Positions 10,011 through 20,689 of a stretch of 64,000 nucleotides of DNA are shown in pieces. Made by a program: the position numbers and the translations under genes. Below the pieces are notes generated by a model. The model saw only the letters and a list, made by a program, of their open reading frames with translations. It searched no databases and was not told the origin of the DNA. The first letter of the stretch is position 1, and each line of letters opens with the position of its first letter. Where the stretch lies: contig NZ_LT985980.1 of the NCBI RefSeq assembly GCF_900291985.1, forward strand, positions 708,001-772,000. The letters run 5' to 3'. The DNA is from Lysinibacillus timonensis (GTDB taxonomy: Bacteria; Bacillota; Bacilli; Bacillales_A; Planococcaceae).

Positions 10011-10038
10011 AGCACTGGAAAAGGCTTCTTCCAGTGCT
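10011..10038. terminator. Bidirectional terminator between 202-aa gene and glpK
   Basis: A 10-bp perfect stem AGCACTGGAA / TTCCAGTGCT with an 8-nt loop lies between two convergent genes. T-rich tracts follow on both sides (TCTACTTTTG on plus, CATTTGCTTTTT on minus). Confidence 0.75.
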
Positions 10039-10065
10039 TCTACTTTTGCAAATAATTTCAATTAT

Positions 10066-11856
<1,791 letters not shown>

Positions 11857-12057
11857 ATGACTCAAGGTACAGTAAAATGGTTTAATTCAGAAAAAGGTTT
11901 TGGTTTTATCGAAGTTGAAGGTGGAAACGACGTATTCGTACATTTCTCAGCTATTCAAGGTGAAGGTTTCAAATCACTTGAAGAAGGTCAAAAAGTTGAA
12001 TTCTCAGTTGAAGAAGGAAACCGCGGACCACAAGCTACTAACGTAGTTAAACTTTAA
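11857..12057 (+). CDS. Cold-shock protein (CspB/CspD type)
   Basis: 66-residue single-domain nucleic-acid chaperone that binds single-stranded RNA and DNA and prevents mRNA secondary structure. RNP1 (KGFGFIEV) and RNP2 (DVFVHFSAI) are intact, with the standard N-terminus [10 protein letters not shown] good ribosome-binding site TTGGAGG lies 7 nt upstream, and a perfect terminator follows, so it is monocistronic. It lies inside the accessory block between yqhY and nusB. Paralogues usually exist, so a specific csp letter cannot be assigned. Confidence 0.96.
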   Translation: MTQGTVKWFNSEKGFGFIEVEGGNDVFVHFSAIQGEGFKSLEEGQKVEFSVEEGNRGPQATNVVKL

Positions 12058-12076
12058 TTCTAAATTAGACAAATAA

Positions 12077-12111
12077 AAGCCGACTAAAGTATTTTTACTT
12101 TTAGTCGGCTT
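12077..12111 (+). terminator. Terminator after csp
   Basis: A 12-bp stem AAGCCGACTAAA / TTTAGTCGGCTT with further AGT/ACT pairing in the loop starts 20 nt after the csp stop and is followed by CTTTATTT. Confidence 0.85.
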
Positions 12112-12193
12112 CTTTATTTCCCCCGCCTTATCCTTTCCTTAGCAAATTTTCTAATATAAACTATTTACTAATATAAACTATTTTCTCACACAT

Positions 12194-12223
12194 AAAAAAC
12201 CCCTCCTAAAGTAAGGAAGGGTT
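12194..12223 (-). terminator. Terminator after yqhY (Asp23)
   Basis: On the minus strand a 9-bp stem AACCCTTCC / GGAGGGGTT (one G-U) is followed by six T. It begins 11 nt after the Asp23 gene, uncoupling it from downstream genes; in B. subtilis nusB would follow here. Confidence 0.85.
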
Positions 12224-12233
12224 ACGCAATGTT

Positions 12234-12635
12234 CTATTCTTGTTCTTTTGTTTCGAATTGAATCGCCGTAACGTGAACGTTCACTTCACTTGTATCAATT
12301 GATGTCATATTAAAAATTGCTTGTCTAATAGAAGTTTGAATATCACTTGCAACTTTTGGAATGGAGTATCCGTATTTCACAGAGCAAAATACATCAATGA
12401 TAATATCCCCATTTTCAGATAAAGTCGCTTTAACACCTTTCGAATGTACTTTTTTACCAAAACGTTCTGCTACACCAGAGGCAAAATTTCCACGCGTTGC
12501 AGCAACACCACCAACTTCTGTTGTTGCAATACCAGCAATCACTTCAATCACTTCAGGCGCTACTTCGATTTGACCAAGTTCTTCTTTACCAGAAGGAGTT
12601 GGTTGTACAAAAGTCTTTGTTACTTTGTCACCCAT
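12234..12635 (-). CDS. yqhY: Asp23/Gls24 family envelope stress protein (YqhY)
   Basis: 133-residue Asp23-domain protein. The family is abundant in Firmicutes and linked to envelope homeostasis; B. subtilis YqhY is encoded next to accBC and affects acetyl-CoA carboxylase activity. The core reads IEVAPEVIEVIAGIATTEV and GNFASGVAERFGK. Upstream in-frame starts (12665, 12644) precede or overlap the AGAGAGGA ribosome-binding site; ATG 12635 is spaced 9 nt from it. Its usual accC neighbour is separated by an SLH gene. Confidence 0.9.
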   Translation of the reverse strand: MGDKVTKTFVQPTPSGKEELGQIEVAPEVIEVIAGIATTEVGGVAATRGNFASGVAERFGKKVHSKGVKATLSENGDIIIDVFCSVKYGYSIPKVASDIQTSIRQAIFNMTSIDTSEVNVHVTAIQFETKEQE

Positions 12636-12814
12636 CTTCTTCATCCTCTCTTTCTTTAGCAACACTGTACAGTTCGTAGCTGAATTTTCTAAATTTATTA
12701 TACAACATTCTATGATTAGTTGCTCGTCAAACCGTCAGGGGCATTTGAAAGGTCAATTTCCCTATGATACCACGATTTTCTTTTTCCTTATCCATCTTAA
12801 TCTCTCTGTATACT

Positions 12815-13780
12815 TTACCATTTTAAAACAACAGTTCTACCACCGGAAGAAACTGTTATATTACCGATAGTAATAGCTCCACTAGCTTCTCCCTTAAAAA
12901 TTTTATTAATAGCAGCCGCTATTTCACTAGAACTACCGCTACCACCTAATTTATTAGCTGCTTGACCAGCGACTGTATAGTTATTATTAATTCCGGTATT
13001 AAAAACTGTTAATAGACCATTTGTATAAGATTGATTGATACCATTTCCACCAGCAAAATAACCATCTCCACTACCCTCTACAGTAGCACCCGCATCCTCA
13101 TAAACACTCAGCACTTTAGCAACAACACCACTTACGGGTTCTGGAGTTGGTTGCGGTTCTACTGGATTCGTATCGTACGTAACTGTACCATCATATTTCA
13201 TCGCTTTAACTAAAAATAAAGAAATGTGAGCACGAGTTAAATGATTAGCAGGTTTAAACGTTCCATCAGCATAACCAGAAGTGATTCCTGCTGCCACTAA
13301 TTTCTTAATTTGATCATAACCTGTTTGACCTTGTTTCACATCTTTAAAAACTTGAACGCCATCTGGTAAATCAAAAGCATTTGCAATAAAAACTGCCATT
13401 TGCCCTCTTGTTACTTTTTGGTTTGGCTTAAATGTACCATCAGGATAGCCACCTAAAACCCCTTTTTCGTAAGCAGATTGTATATACCCACTATTTGGAT
13501 TAGATTTTAGCACATCGGAAAAATTAGTCTCTCTTGGAGTACCATCTAACCCTACCGCTTTAGATACCATTACCGCTACTTCTTCACGAGTAACAATATC
13601 ATTAAGCCCATATTTTTCTGCTTCATTAATTACGTTTTTGTCTAATAAGTACATGATTTCATCATAGTAATCATGTGTCGCTGGAACATCTTCAAATACC
13701 TGATTTGCAAATGTTTCTCTTAATGGTAACAATGGTAAAGATAATATTAACGCAATAATAATAGTAATTACTTTTTTCAT
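12815..13780 (-). CDS. SLH-domain surface protein with unrecognised C-terminal domain
   Basis: 321 residues. A signal peptide (about 1-25, hydrophobic core ITIIIALILSLPLLPL) is followed by three S-layer homology domains (about 28-72, 86-132 and 144-193, with the TREE, TRGQ and TRAH motif positions), which anchor proteins to pyruvylated secondary cell-wall polymer. A proline-rich linker at 205-217 leads to a 100-residue C-terminal domain rich in Gly, Ser, Asn and Ala, containing NKLGGSGSSSEIAAAINKIF, that I do not recognise. It sits between accC and yqhY, an unusual place, and appears monocistronic. Likely a cell-surface protein whose cargo domain defines its role. Confidence 0.85.
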   Translation of the reverse strand: MKKVITIIIALILSLPLLPLRETFANQVFEDVPATHDYYDEIMYLLDKNVINEAEKYGLNDIVTREEVAVMVSKAVGLDGTPRETNFSDVLKSNPNSGYIQSAYEKGVLGGYPDGTFKPNQKVTRGQMAVFIANAFDLPDGVQVFKDVKQGQTGYDQIKKLVAAGITSGYADGTFKPANHLTRAHISLFLVKAMKYDGTVTYDTNPVEPQPTPEPVSGVVAKVLSVYEDAGATVEGSGDGYFAGGNGINQSYTNGLLTVFNTGINNNYTVAGQAANKLGGSGSSSEIAAAINKIFKGEASGAITIGNITVSSGGRTVVLKW

Positions 13781-13933
13781 AATATTCTCCTAAAATATAA
13801 CTATGATAGATTAGGTTAACTTTACCATTAATACATATTATCATTCAACATGGTTACGAATTTTAGTATAAAAAATTCACTTTAACAATTATTTAGGATG
13901 CGTGTGCATTTTGGTAAGAAGTTAATTACTTTC

Positions 13934-13973
13934 AAAAAAACCTCCTAACTCCATTTAGTTAGAGTTAGAAGGT
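13934..13973 (-). terminator. Terminator after accC
   Basis: On the minus strand ACCTTCTAACTC and GAGTTAGGAGGT form a 12-position stem with one mismatch, followed by seven T. It ends the accB-accC transcript before the SLH gene. Confidence 0.85.
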
Positions 13974-14013
13974 AATATACATAGTAACTAGTTAATTTAG
14001 TTTCTCTATTCCA

Positions 14014-15384
14014 TTAACGCACTTGTGTTTTTGCATTTAAAATGTCATTTTCCTCTAGGAATTTTGTATTAAAATTACCTGATTTAAATACATCATTATT
14101 CATTAATGCCTCATGGAATGGAATTGTTGTATGAATACCAGGACCATCAACCACAAATTCACTTAATGCTCTATTCATACGGGCAATCGCTTCTTCACGC
14201 GTATCTGCATGAACAATTAATTTAGCTACCATAGAATCGTAATACGGTGGAATAGTATATCCTGCACACACAGCTGAATCAATACGAACACCATAACCTC
14301 CTGGCGTAATGTAAGTATCAACAGTACCTGCAGAAGGCATAAAGTTCTTATAAGCGTTTTCAGCATTGATTCGGCACTCAATTGCCCAACCATTCATTTT
14401 AATATCTTCTTGTTTAAATGAAAGTTCATGGCCAGAAGCAATTTTCAGTTGTTGTTGAACTAAATCAATTCCCGTAACCATTTCCGTTACTGGATGTTCT
14501 ACTTGAATACGCGTATTCATTTCCATGAAGTAAAAGCGATCTGCTTGGTAATCGTAAATAAACTCGATTGTTCCAGCACCCTCATAGTTACAAGCTTCAG
14601 CTGCTTTAACGGCTGCTGCTCCCATTTCAGCGCGTCGCTCAGGACTTAGAGCTGGAGATGGTGCTTCTTCAACTAATTTTTGCATACGACGTTGAACTGT
14701 ACAATCACGTTCACCTAAGTGAATAACGTTACCATGTGAATCAGCTAATACTTGAATTTCACAATGACGGAAATATTCAATGAACTTTTCTAAATATACA
14801 CCTGGATTACCAAAAGCTGCTGCTGCTTCTTTTTGCGTAATCTCGATCCCTTTCACAAGATCTTCTTCCGTACGCGCAACACGAATACCTTTTCCGCCTC
14901 CGCCAGCAGTTGCTTTAATAATGACTGGGTACCCAATTTCACTAGCCCATTTTTTACCTGTTTCAATATCAGGTACTATTCCAGTTCCTGGAACTAACGG
15001 AACACCCGCTTCTTCCATTGTAGAGCGAGCAACGTCTTTAATACCCATAATTTTAATAGAATCAGACGATGGACCAATAAATTTGATTCCGGCTTGTTCA
15101 CAAGCTTCTGCAAAATCCGCATTTTCGGCTAAGAAACCGTAACCAGGGTGAATTCCATCTACACCTGTTTTTTCAGCTACCGATAATACTGCTGGGAAAC
15201 TTAAGTACGAATCCTTTGATAACTTTGGACCGATACAATAAGCTTCATCTGCTAATTTAACGTGAAGAGCTTCACTATCTGCTTCTGAATAGACAGCTAC
15301 CGTTTCAATACCTAATTCTTTACATGCACGTATTATACGTACTGCAATTTCACCACGGTTTGCAATCAATACTTTTTTTAACAT
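14014..15384 (-). CDS. accC: Biotin carboxylase subunit of acetyl-CoA carboxylase
   Basis: ATP-grasp enzyme that carboxylates the biotin of AccB in fatty-acid synthesis. 456 residues, family length. N-terminal [13 protein letters not shown], glycine-rich ATP loop [13 protein letters not shown], metal-binding [16 protein letters not shown] and the C-terminal FHEALM segment are present. It follows accB by 12 nt and forms a two-gene operon with it downstream of spoIIIAH, as in B. subtilis. A terminator follows. Confidence 0.97.
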   Translation of the reverse strand: MLKKVLIANRGEIAVRIIRACKELGIETVAVYSEADSEALHVKLADEAYCIGPKLSKDSYLSFPAVLSVAEKTGVDGIHPGYGFLAENADFAEACEQAGIKFIGPSSDSIKIMGIKDVARSTMEEAGVPLVPGTGIVPDIETGKKWASEIGYPVIIKATAGGGGKGIRVARTEEDLVKGIEITQKEAAAAFGNPGVYLEKFIEYFRHCEIQVLADSHGNVIHLGERDCTVQRRMQKLVEEAPSPALSPERRAEMGAAAVKAAEACNYEGAGTIEFIYDYQADRFYFMEMNTRIQVEHPVTEMVTGIDLVQQQLKIASGHELSFKQEDIKMNGWAIECRINAENAYKNFMPSAGTVDTYITPGGYGVRIDSAVCAGYTIPPYYDSMVAKLIVHADTREEAIARMNRALSEFVVDGPGIHTTIPFHEALMNNDVFKSGNFNTKFLEENDILNAKTQVR

Positions 15385-15396
15385 GTTAGTCTCCCC

Positions 15397-15918
15397 TTAC
15401 TCAGGTTTCACTAAGAATAGTGGTTGACCGTATTCAACTAATTGTCCGTCTTTTACTAGAACTTCAACAATTTCACCTTTAATTTCTGCTTCTATTTCAT
15501 TAAATAATTTCATAGCTTCCACGATACATACGATTGTTTCCTCAGAAACTTTATCTCCTACTTTTACATAGGCTGGTGAGTCTGGTGACGGAGCTTGATA
15601 GAATGTACCTACCATTGGTGATGTAATCTTATGTAGAGACTCATCAGTAGTAGTTGTTGTTTTTACTGTTTCTTCATTAGTAGGTGCTGCTACAGCTTGT
15701 ACTGGTACAGGTGCTGGTGCTGAAGCTTGTACTGGTTGAGCAGCCGTTTGCGTAACTGCTGGTGTAGTTACTTCTTGTTTAGGCGCTACTACTTCAGATA
15801 CAACTCCATTTGATTTTTTTAACTTTATTTTGGCACCGTCGTTTTCATAAACGAATTCGTCAATAGATGATGCATCAACTAATTTTATAATTTCGCGTAA
15901 TTCTTGTACCTTAAACAC
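15397..15918 (-). CDS. accB: Biotin carboxyl carrier protein
   Basis: 173 residues. The N-terminal segment (1-40) is the carrier-protein dimerisation region; a flexible Ala/Pro/Val/Thr-rich linker spans about 45-85; the C-terminal biotinyl domain contains the biotinylation motif EAMKLFNE with its lysine. It shuttles carboxyl groups between AccC and AccAD. Encoded 12 nt upstream of accC. The 178-nt gap to spoIIIAH probably holds the acc promoter. Confidence 0.96.
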   Translation of the reverse strand: MFKVQELREIIKLVDASSIDEFVYENDGAKIKLKKSNGVVSEVVAPKQEVTTPAVTQTAAQPVQASAPAPVPVQAVAAPTNEETVKTTTTTDESLHKITSPMVGTFYQAPSPDSPAYVKVGDKVSEETIVCIVEAMKLFNEIEAEIKGEIVEVLVKDGQLVEYGQPLFLVKPE

Positions 15919-16096
15919 GATAAAACACCCCTCTTGTGATTTTAACTACAAATACCATTTTATCTTTTTTTTGCAGTTTTTGAAATAGATAATTTCTATC
16001 TTTATCAAATGTATAAAAAAACAGTGCATAGGTCTAGTAAAACCTAGGCACCGCTATTTCTATCATAAAAATTTTTTATATGAAAATACTATTCTA

Positions 16097-16636
16097 TCAA
16101 TAGTAATTTGTAGAAACGTTTACAGTAACATCGTTGATTTCATCAAGTTCATTACGAACAATATATATAATTTCATTCGCTTGTTGTTTAGATAGCTCGT
16201 CTGTTAAGACTGTTACTGCAACTTTTTCACCTTCAACACGTACAAACGCATCAGAATAGCCTAATGCTTTAACTAACATTTCTAACATTGCTTCAGATGA
16301 TTCTTGTTTAATTAATTGATTCATTTCATTAAATGCTTCATTTTTCTCTTCTGCAGTGTATTGATCAGATGCAATTTTTTGTGTTAATTGATCACGGATT
16401 TGACTACGTTCATTACTAACTTCCATTCTTAATTCATCGAATAGATAGCTTTCAGTTGAAGTAGCTGTGTTTGTCAGTTCATCAACACCAGTTAAAGTAG
16501 TTTGTTCAAGCGTATCGTCTGTGAACACCGTTGTTAAATTCACATCACGATTTGGTTCAAATAGATAATAAACTGAAATGACAGCTGCTAAACTAAATAG
16601 TGTTAGTAGCCATACTGTTCTTCTTTTTACTTTCAT
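16097..16636 (-). CDS. spoIIIAH: Stage III sporulation protein AH
   Basis: Mother-cell component of the SpoIIIA-SpoIIQ channel that spans the intermembrane space during engulfment. 179 residues: a single N-terminal transmembrane helix (about 8-26, VWLLTLFSLAAVISVYYLF), then an extracytoplasmic YscJ-like domain ending in LSKQQANEIIYIVRNEL that in B. subtilis binds SpoIIQ. It is somewhat shorter than the 218-residue B. subtilis protein. The start overlaps spoIIIAG by 4 nt. Confidence 0.93.
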   Translation of the reverse strand: MKVKRRTVWLLTLFSLAAVISVYYLFEPNRDVNLTTVFTDDTLEQTTLTGVDELTNTATSTESYLFDELRMEVSNERSQIRDQLTQKIASDQYTAEEKNEAFNEMNQLIKQESSEAMLEMLVKALGYSDAFVRVEGEKVAVTVLTDELSKQQANEIIYIVRNELDEINDVTVNVSTNYY

Positions 16637-17037
16637 TCTACATCTCCTTTACTCTCCATAGGTACAATCATGATTCTGTGCGTAGGTAATTGCATTACTC
16701 TACTAATCGTTTCCAAAAGTTGATTTTTAATGGCGGGATCATTTGCCCCTTCCGATACGATGAGCATTCCTGATACTGTTTTTTCTCCATCTTTTGAAGC
16801 AAAATAATCATCTAGCATATTACTGGATTCTGGTACGTTTTCATCGTAATGAAAATACACCTTTACTTGTCCAACGCCTCTAATTTGCTTTAATGTATGC
16901 TCGAGTTTACTCTCTGCACTCGTCGTATCATTCTGTTCGGTTTGTTTATCATTAAACGTTAAAGAAATGTACGCAATGAACGCAATTAGGGCGATTGGAA
17001 TGAGTATTAAATTAGGTTTTGTCCATTTCTTTTCCAC
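16633..17037 (-). CDS. spoIIIAG: Stage III sporulation protein AG
   Basis: Ring-forming component of the SpoIIIA channel. One N-terminal transmembrane helix (PNLILIPIALIAFIAYISL) followed by an extracytoplasmic domain with the conserved GVGQVKVYFHYDE segment. The start is uncertain: the frame is open to a TTG at 17076, but GTG 17037 is preceded by AAAGGGA at suitable spacing and gives a typical short cytosolic leader. Overlaps spoIIIAH by 4 nt. Shorter than B. subtilis SpoIIIAG (229 residues), so the extracytoplasmic domain is compact. Confidence 0.85.
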   Translation of the reverse strand: MEKKWTKPNLILIPIALIAFIAYISLTFNDKQTEQNDTTSAESKLEHTLKQIRGVGQVKVYFHYDENVPESSNMLDDYFASKDGEKTVSGMLIVSEGANDPAIKNQLLETISRVMQLPTHRIMIVPMESKGDVE

Positions 17038-17109
17038 TTCACGTCCCTTTGCGGCCCCCTTTCTATAACGTGTCAAAACATTCTATGATGATTCATGCTC
17101 GTCTATGCT

Positions 17110-17247
17110 TTATAGATTTAGAAAATCTAACATAGTTGTTAAAAAAATAATTAAAGTTGCTAGTTTAATATAAAGAATTAAGTCTTTCTCATCAGCCAAT
17201 AGTAATAAACATTTTCCTATTAAAATTATCGCAACTAGTTTGATCAA
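17110..17247 (-). CDS. Very short SpoIIIAF-position membrane protein
   Basis: 45 residues filling the gap where spoIIIAF should be. Starts with TTG at 17247, which overlaps the spoIIIAE stop codon (TTGA), 10 nt after a GGGGTGG ribosome-binding site. The sequence is almost entirely two hydrophobic helices (LVAIILIGKCLLLL and YIKLATLIIFLTTMLDF). B. subtilis SpoIIIAF has about 206 residues with two N-terminal helices plus a soluble domain, so this looks like a SpoIIIAF reduced to its membrane hairpin. Assignment rests on position and topology, not clear sequence identity. Confidence 0.55.
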   Translation of the reverse strand: MIKLVAIILIGKCLLLLADEKDLILYIKLATLIIFLTTMLDFLNL

Positions 17248-18155
17248 AAAGTTTTTCCCACCCCTAGTTGTGTCATTACCATTAAAATCAGCCAAATAAA
17301 TACGAAAGCAATCCCTAGGAGAAAAGCAACCGCACATAAAACGAGCAGTGATTTCCCTACGTCGTCCACTAACCCGCTTACTGTACTATTCGTAAACGGT
17401 TCAATAATGGCAGCTAATAGTTTAAATGTCATGGCATGGATAAGTAGTTTACCAGCAGGATAAAATGCCGCAACCCAAAAAGCTGTCATTGCACTTAATC
17501 CAGCAACTGTTGTTGCTGTTGACTGATACTTATGAAAAATTGAAAACCCTTGAACAATGAGTGAACCCACAATTGGAATTGTTTGTTCAATTACTTTTTT
17601 CACTGGATCAGCAATTGCTTTATCGATTGTAAAAAATGCAACACCTGTGAATGATAAAACTGTTACGATGGCTAGAACAGTTGCCGTAATGACTGTCATT
17701 ACAGTTCCTCTTATTAAATCAGAGCCTTTTCCAAACGACATTTCACCAATAAACCTTGTACAAAAGTCGAGTATTAGTGCAATTGTAACTGCCGGAATCA
17801 ATATTCTCTCACATAGTAAAATTAGCAATTCGAAAATAAAAAATATAATTGGACTCCAAGCAATGAAGGAAAACACAGAGTTGAGTATAACTAGTAGTGA
17901 CATGATAATTGGATATAGTGCTAAAAAGAAATTTGAAAAAATACTTGCTAATTGAGTCATTAATGAGAATGCATCCATGACAGTCTGTCCTAAAGTTAAA
18001 ACGAGTACGACAATAAATAATGTATCGCTCCACTTTTTAAATTTAGGTACAAATGCTTCAATGGCTAAAAAAACAACCGTATACGTTATGATTAAAAATA
18101 TCGATTGGCCTGCTATTTTAAGAGGATCAAAAAAGATGTTAAATATTTCATTCAT
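17244..18155 (-). CDS. spoIIIAE: Stage III sporulation protein AE (short form)
   Basis: Polytopic membrane protein of the SpoIIIA complex, proposed as its inner-membrane core. 303 residues with eight or so hydrophobic helices; the motif LSAMTAFWVAAFYPAGKLL and the VSGLVDDVGKSL segment are family-like. B. subtilis SpoIIIAE has about 399 residues, so this one lacks roughly 95 N-terminal residues including the signal peptide and first extracytoplasmic part. Lies 12 nt downstream of spoIIIAD and overlaps the small next gene. Confidence 0.88.
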   Translation of the reverse strand: MNEIFNIFFDPLKIAGQSIFLIITYTVVFLAIEAFVPKFKKWSDTLFIVVLVLTLGQTVMDAFSLMTQLASIFSNFFLALYPIIMSLLVILNSVFSFIAWSPIIFFIFELLILLCERILIPAVTIALILDFCTRFIGEMSFGKGSDLIRGTVMTVITATVLAIVTVLSFTGVAFFTIDKAIADPVKKVIEQTIPIVGSLIVQGFSIFHKYQSTATTVAGLSAMTAFWVAAFYPAGKLLIHAMTFKLLAAIIEPFTNSTVSGLVDDVGKSLLVLCAVAFLLGIAFVFIWLILMVMTQLGVGKTF

Positions 18156-18167
18156 TTCATAAGCCCC

Positions 18168-18545
18168 TTATTGAAGCTTTTCTAAAATTGAAGAGAATTT
18201 TGATAAAACATCTGCAAATTCTGTAATCCAATACGATAACAACACAATGCGGACTGCTATCATGACGAGCTCTCCAATTGCTTCGTATTCTTGTTCCTCA
18301 AACATCGATTGTAGTAAGGAACCGATTTGATAAAACAAAGCTGAATACACAAGTTGAGCAACATATGGTACTGAATGTACGTACGACAAGAGCTTTTCCA
18401 AAAATGGAATCACAAGCATTGACAAAAGGAAATGTAATAGTATAAAGAAAAATATAATAGCTATTAACGTGTGTATTTTATTAAAGGAATCTTTGATCAA
18501 AAGTAAGATTAAGATTAAGATTACGGCATAAAAGATAAATATCAT
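18168..18545 (-). CDS. spoIIIAD: Stage III sporulation protein AD
   Basis: 125-residue membrane protein with three or four hydrophobic segments, the size of the SpoIIIAC/AD family (B. subtilis AD has 133 residues). It is predicted to be part of the mother-cell secretion-like channel. The C-terminal LVMIAVRIVLLSYWITEFADVL resembles family members. Encoded 7 nt downstream of spoIIIAC and 12 nt upstream of spoIIIAE. Confidence 0.88.
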   Translation of the reverse strand: MIFIFYAVILILILLLIKDSFNKIHTLIAIIFFFILLHFLLSMLVIPFLEKLLSYVHSVPYVAQLVYSALFYQIGSLLQSMFEEQEYEAIGELVMIAVRIVLLSYWITEFADVLSKFSSILEKLQ

Positions 18546-18552
18546 ATGCTAC

Positions 18553-18759
18553 CTAATTTAAATTTAGCCATTGGAAAAAAGTTAAGATGTCGCCAAAGAA
18601 TAGCCGTAAAAACCTTATTAGTTCAGCTGTTATATACAAATATGCTATGAAATATAAAAAGAATGAAAATTCCTTTTTGCCGATTTGCTCAAAGAAGACA
18701 TGAAGTAATGCTATAATTAAGCCTACTCCAGCAACTCGCAAAACGTCTTGTAATTCCAT
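18553..18759 (-). CDS. spoIIIAC: Stage III sporulation protein AC
   Basis: 68-residue protein with two transmembrane helices (VAGVGLIIALLHVFF and FFLYFIAYLYITAELI), the normal size. It is the first gene of this spoIIIA operon: an AAGGAGG ribosome-binding site lies 8 nt upstream and a candidate sigma-E promoter directly before it. spoIIIAA and spoIIIAB, which precede it in B. subtilis, are absent from this locus. Confidence 0.9.
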   Translation of the reverse strand: MELQDVLRVAGVGLIIALLHVFFEQIGKKEFSFFLYFIAYLYITAELIRFLRLFFGDILTFFQWLNLN

Positions 18760-18783
18760 TAACGACGCCTCCTTGTGTAACGC

Positions 18784-18813
18784 AGTATATGAGCTTGTAT
18801 TATTAAATAGACC
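18784..18813 (-). promoter_or_regulatory. Candidate sigma-E promoter of the spoIIIA operon
   Basis: On the minus strand GGTCTATT (6 of 8 to the sigma-E -35 element GKCATATT) is followed after 14 nt by CATATACT (7 of 8 to the -10 element CATACAMT). The predicted start near 18777 gives an 18-nt leader carrying the spoIIIAC ribosome-binding site. SpoIIIA operons are sigma-E dependent in B. subtilis. Confidence 0.5.
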
Positions 18814-18910
18814 AATAATTACTAAAACTGGACAACTAGCCTTAATAAAATCTTTTAAACTTCAAAATGAAGAAGTATTTACAACCAATTATACGTACAA
18901 GCCTAAATAA

Positions 18911-18947
18911 AAAATGACCCGATTTCTTAAAAAAATCGGGTCATTTT
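18911..18947. terminator. Bidirectional hairpin between efp and spoIIIAC
   Basis: A perfect 15-bp stem AAAATGACCCGATTT / AAATCGGGTCATTTT with a 7-nt loop and A/T tails on both sides. It shields spoIIIA from upstream transcription. Confidence 0.88.
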
Positions 18948-18993
18948 TTTATTTTAAAAATTCCACTTGTCACTGAATCTGTTCTAGTACGAC

Positions 18994-19027
18994 AAAAAGC
19001 GCTAGAAGATACACAATCCCCTAGCGC
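18994..19027 (-). terminator. Terminator after efp
   Basis: On the minus strand GCGCTAG / CTAGCGC with a 15-nt loop, followed by five T, ending 18 nt downstream of the efp stop. It ends the aroQ-pepQ-efp operon. Confidence 0.8.
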
Positions 19028-19045
19028 CACCTTTTTAGTTAAGCC

Positions 19046-19603
19046 TTATGCACGTGAAACGTAACTACCATCAGATGTATTAATGATTAACTTATCTCCT
19101 TCGTTGACGAAGAATGGAACGTTAACCACTAAACCAGTTTCTAAAGTTGCCGGTTTTGAGCCACCTGTTGCAGTATCACCTTTGATACCTGGTTCAGTTT
19201 CTTTCACTTCTAAGACAACTGTGTTTGGTAATTCAATCCCTAACATTTCACCTTGGTAAGATTGAATGTGAACTTCCATATTTTCTAAAAGATATTTTAA
19301 TTCATCAGTAATTTGGTTAGCAGAAAGTTCAGTTTGCTCATAAGATTCCATATCCATGAATACATGAGAGTCACCTTGAGCATATAAGTATTGCATTTTG
19401 CGATTATCAATTTGTGCTTTTTCTACTTTTTCACCCGCACGGAATGTTTTTTCTTGTACGTTTCCGTTACGTAAGTTACGCAACTTTGAACGAACAAAAG
19501 CAGCACCTTTCCCTGGTTTAACGTGTTGGAAGTCCATTACACGGTATAATTGGCCATCAATTAAAACTGTAAGACCAGTTCGGAAATCGTTTACTGAAAT
19601 CAT
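19046..19603 (-). CDS. efp: Elongation factor P
   Basis: 185-residue tRNA-mimicking factor that rescues ribosomes stalled at polyproline. Domain I contains the loop [15 protein letters not shown], whose lysine near position 32 is the modified residue in B. subtilis; domains II and III follow, ending in [20 protein letters not shown] and [12 protein letters not shown]. Follows pepQ by 13 nt, as in other Bacillales. Confidence 0.97.
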   Translation of the reverse strand: MISVNDFRTGLTVLIDGQLYRVMDFQHVKPGKGAAFVRSKLRNLRNGNVQEKTFRAGEKVEKAQIDNRKMQYLYAQGDSHVFMDMESYEQTELSANQITDELKYLLENMEVHIQSYQGEMLGIELPNTVVLEVKETEPGIKGDTATGGSKPATLETGLVVNVPFFVNEGDKLIINTSDGSYVSRA

Positions 19604-19616
19604 GAATAATCCTCCA

Positions 19617-20678
19617 TTATAAAATAATTAGTTCTTTTTTCGAATGAGTTAGTAGTTCATTACCTGTTTCTGTAATTAGTATATCGTCCTCTATTCGTAC
19701 GCCACCAATACCAGGAAGGTACACACCAGGTTCTATTGTAACGACCATATTTGGCTCTAAAACTGTGTCAGAGCGGAATGAAAGAGCAGGTCCTTCGTGT
19801 ATTTCTAATCCAATACCATGACCTGTTGAATGACCAAATGCTTCTCCAAATCCTTTTGTATTTAACAAATTACGAGCAATAGCATCTGCTTCTTTCCCTG
19901 TCATGTTAGGTCCTACTCTTTGTAGCGCAGTGAGTTGTGCCTCAAGAACAGCTTCATACATATCAATTAGTTGCTGCGAAGGATTACCAACTGCAATTGT
20001 CCTTGTAATATCTGACACATAGCCATTATAGTATGCACCAAAATCAAGTGTTACAAAATCGCCCTTTTCTATCACCTTATCAGATGCTACACCATGTGGT
20101 AATGCACTTCGCATTCCACTAGCAACGATTGTATCAAAAGATGTAGACGTAGCACCTTGTTTTCTCATGAAAAATTCTAATTCATTCGACACCTCAAGCT
20201 CAGTAATACCTGGCTTGATTACATTTAAGATATGTGTAAAAGCATTGTCTGCAATTTCACATGCAACCTTAATAATATTAATCTCTTCATTTGTCTTAAT
20301 CAAGCGAATTTTTTCAATTAACCCAGAAACCGGAATCAAATCTACTTTAATTTTCTCTTGATATAACTGAAATGTTCCATAAGTTACTGTATCTTTTTCA
20401 AAACCTAACGTTTTTATTCCCATTTGTGCAACTTGAGTGGAGATTTCATCGACGATTAATTTCTCATGCTTTACGATACGAAAATCTTGGATTTGTTTTT
20501 TCGCTTGTTCAGTGTATCTAAAATCTGTGATGAAAACAGCATCCTCTTTTGAAATAATCGCTACTCCAGCTGTTCCTGTAAAGCCGGTTATATATCGTCT
20601 GTTATATTCATTTGTTATAAGGATACCGTCTAAATTATGCTCTTCTAACGCTTGGCGTAATTTCGTTAATTTTGTCAC
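19617..20678 (-). CDS. yqhT: M24 family Xaa-Pro peptidase (YqhT)
   Basis: 353-residue pita-bread metallopeptidase that cleaves X-Pro bonds. An N-terminal creatinase-like domain (1-125) is followed by the catalytic domain with all five metal ligands visible: Asp in VTLDFGAYY and in YVSDITRT, His in [14 protein letters not shown], Glu in [10 protein letters not shown] and in RIEDDILIT. Start GTG 20678 follows a GGGGGAT ribosome-binding site. It lies between aroQ and efp; link to EF-P and proline-rich proteins is conserved but not proven functional. Confidence 0.93.
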   Translation of the reverse strand: MTKLTKLRQALEEHNLDGILITNEYNRRYITGFTGTAGVAIISKEDAVFITDFRYTEQAKKQIQDFRIVKHEKLIVDEISTQVAQMGIKTLGFEKDTVTYGTFQLYQEKIKVDLIPVSGLIEKIRLIKTNEEINIIKVACEIADNAFTHILNVIKPGITELEVSNELEFFMRKQGATSTSFDTIVASGMRSALPHGVASDKVIEKGDFVTLDFGAYYNGYVSDITRTIAVGNPSQQLIDMYEAVLEAQLTALQRVGPNMTGKEADAIARNLLNTKGFGEAFGHSTGHGIGLEIHEGPALSFRSDTVLEPNMVVTIEPGVYLPGIGGVRIEDDILITETGNELLTHSKKELIIL

Positions 20679-20689
20679 ACTTGATCCCC

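Noticed and set aside
12361-12679. Overlapping plus-strand reading frames opposite the Asp23 gene
   Set aside because: They are antisense to a conserved gene, have biased composition and no ribosome-binding sites.
18760-18910. Remnant of spoIIIAB before spoIIIAC
   Set aside because: All minus-strand frames are broken by stops and none resembles SpoIIIAB; the space is better explained by promoter and leader.
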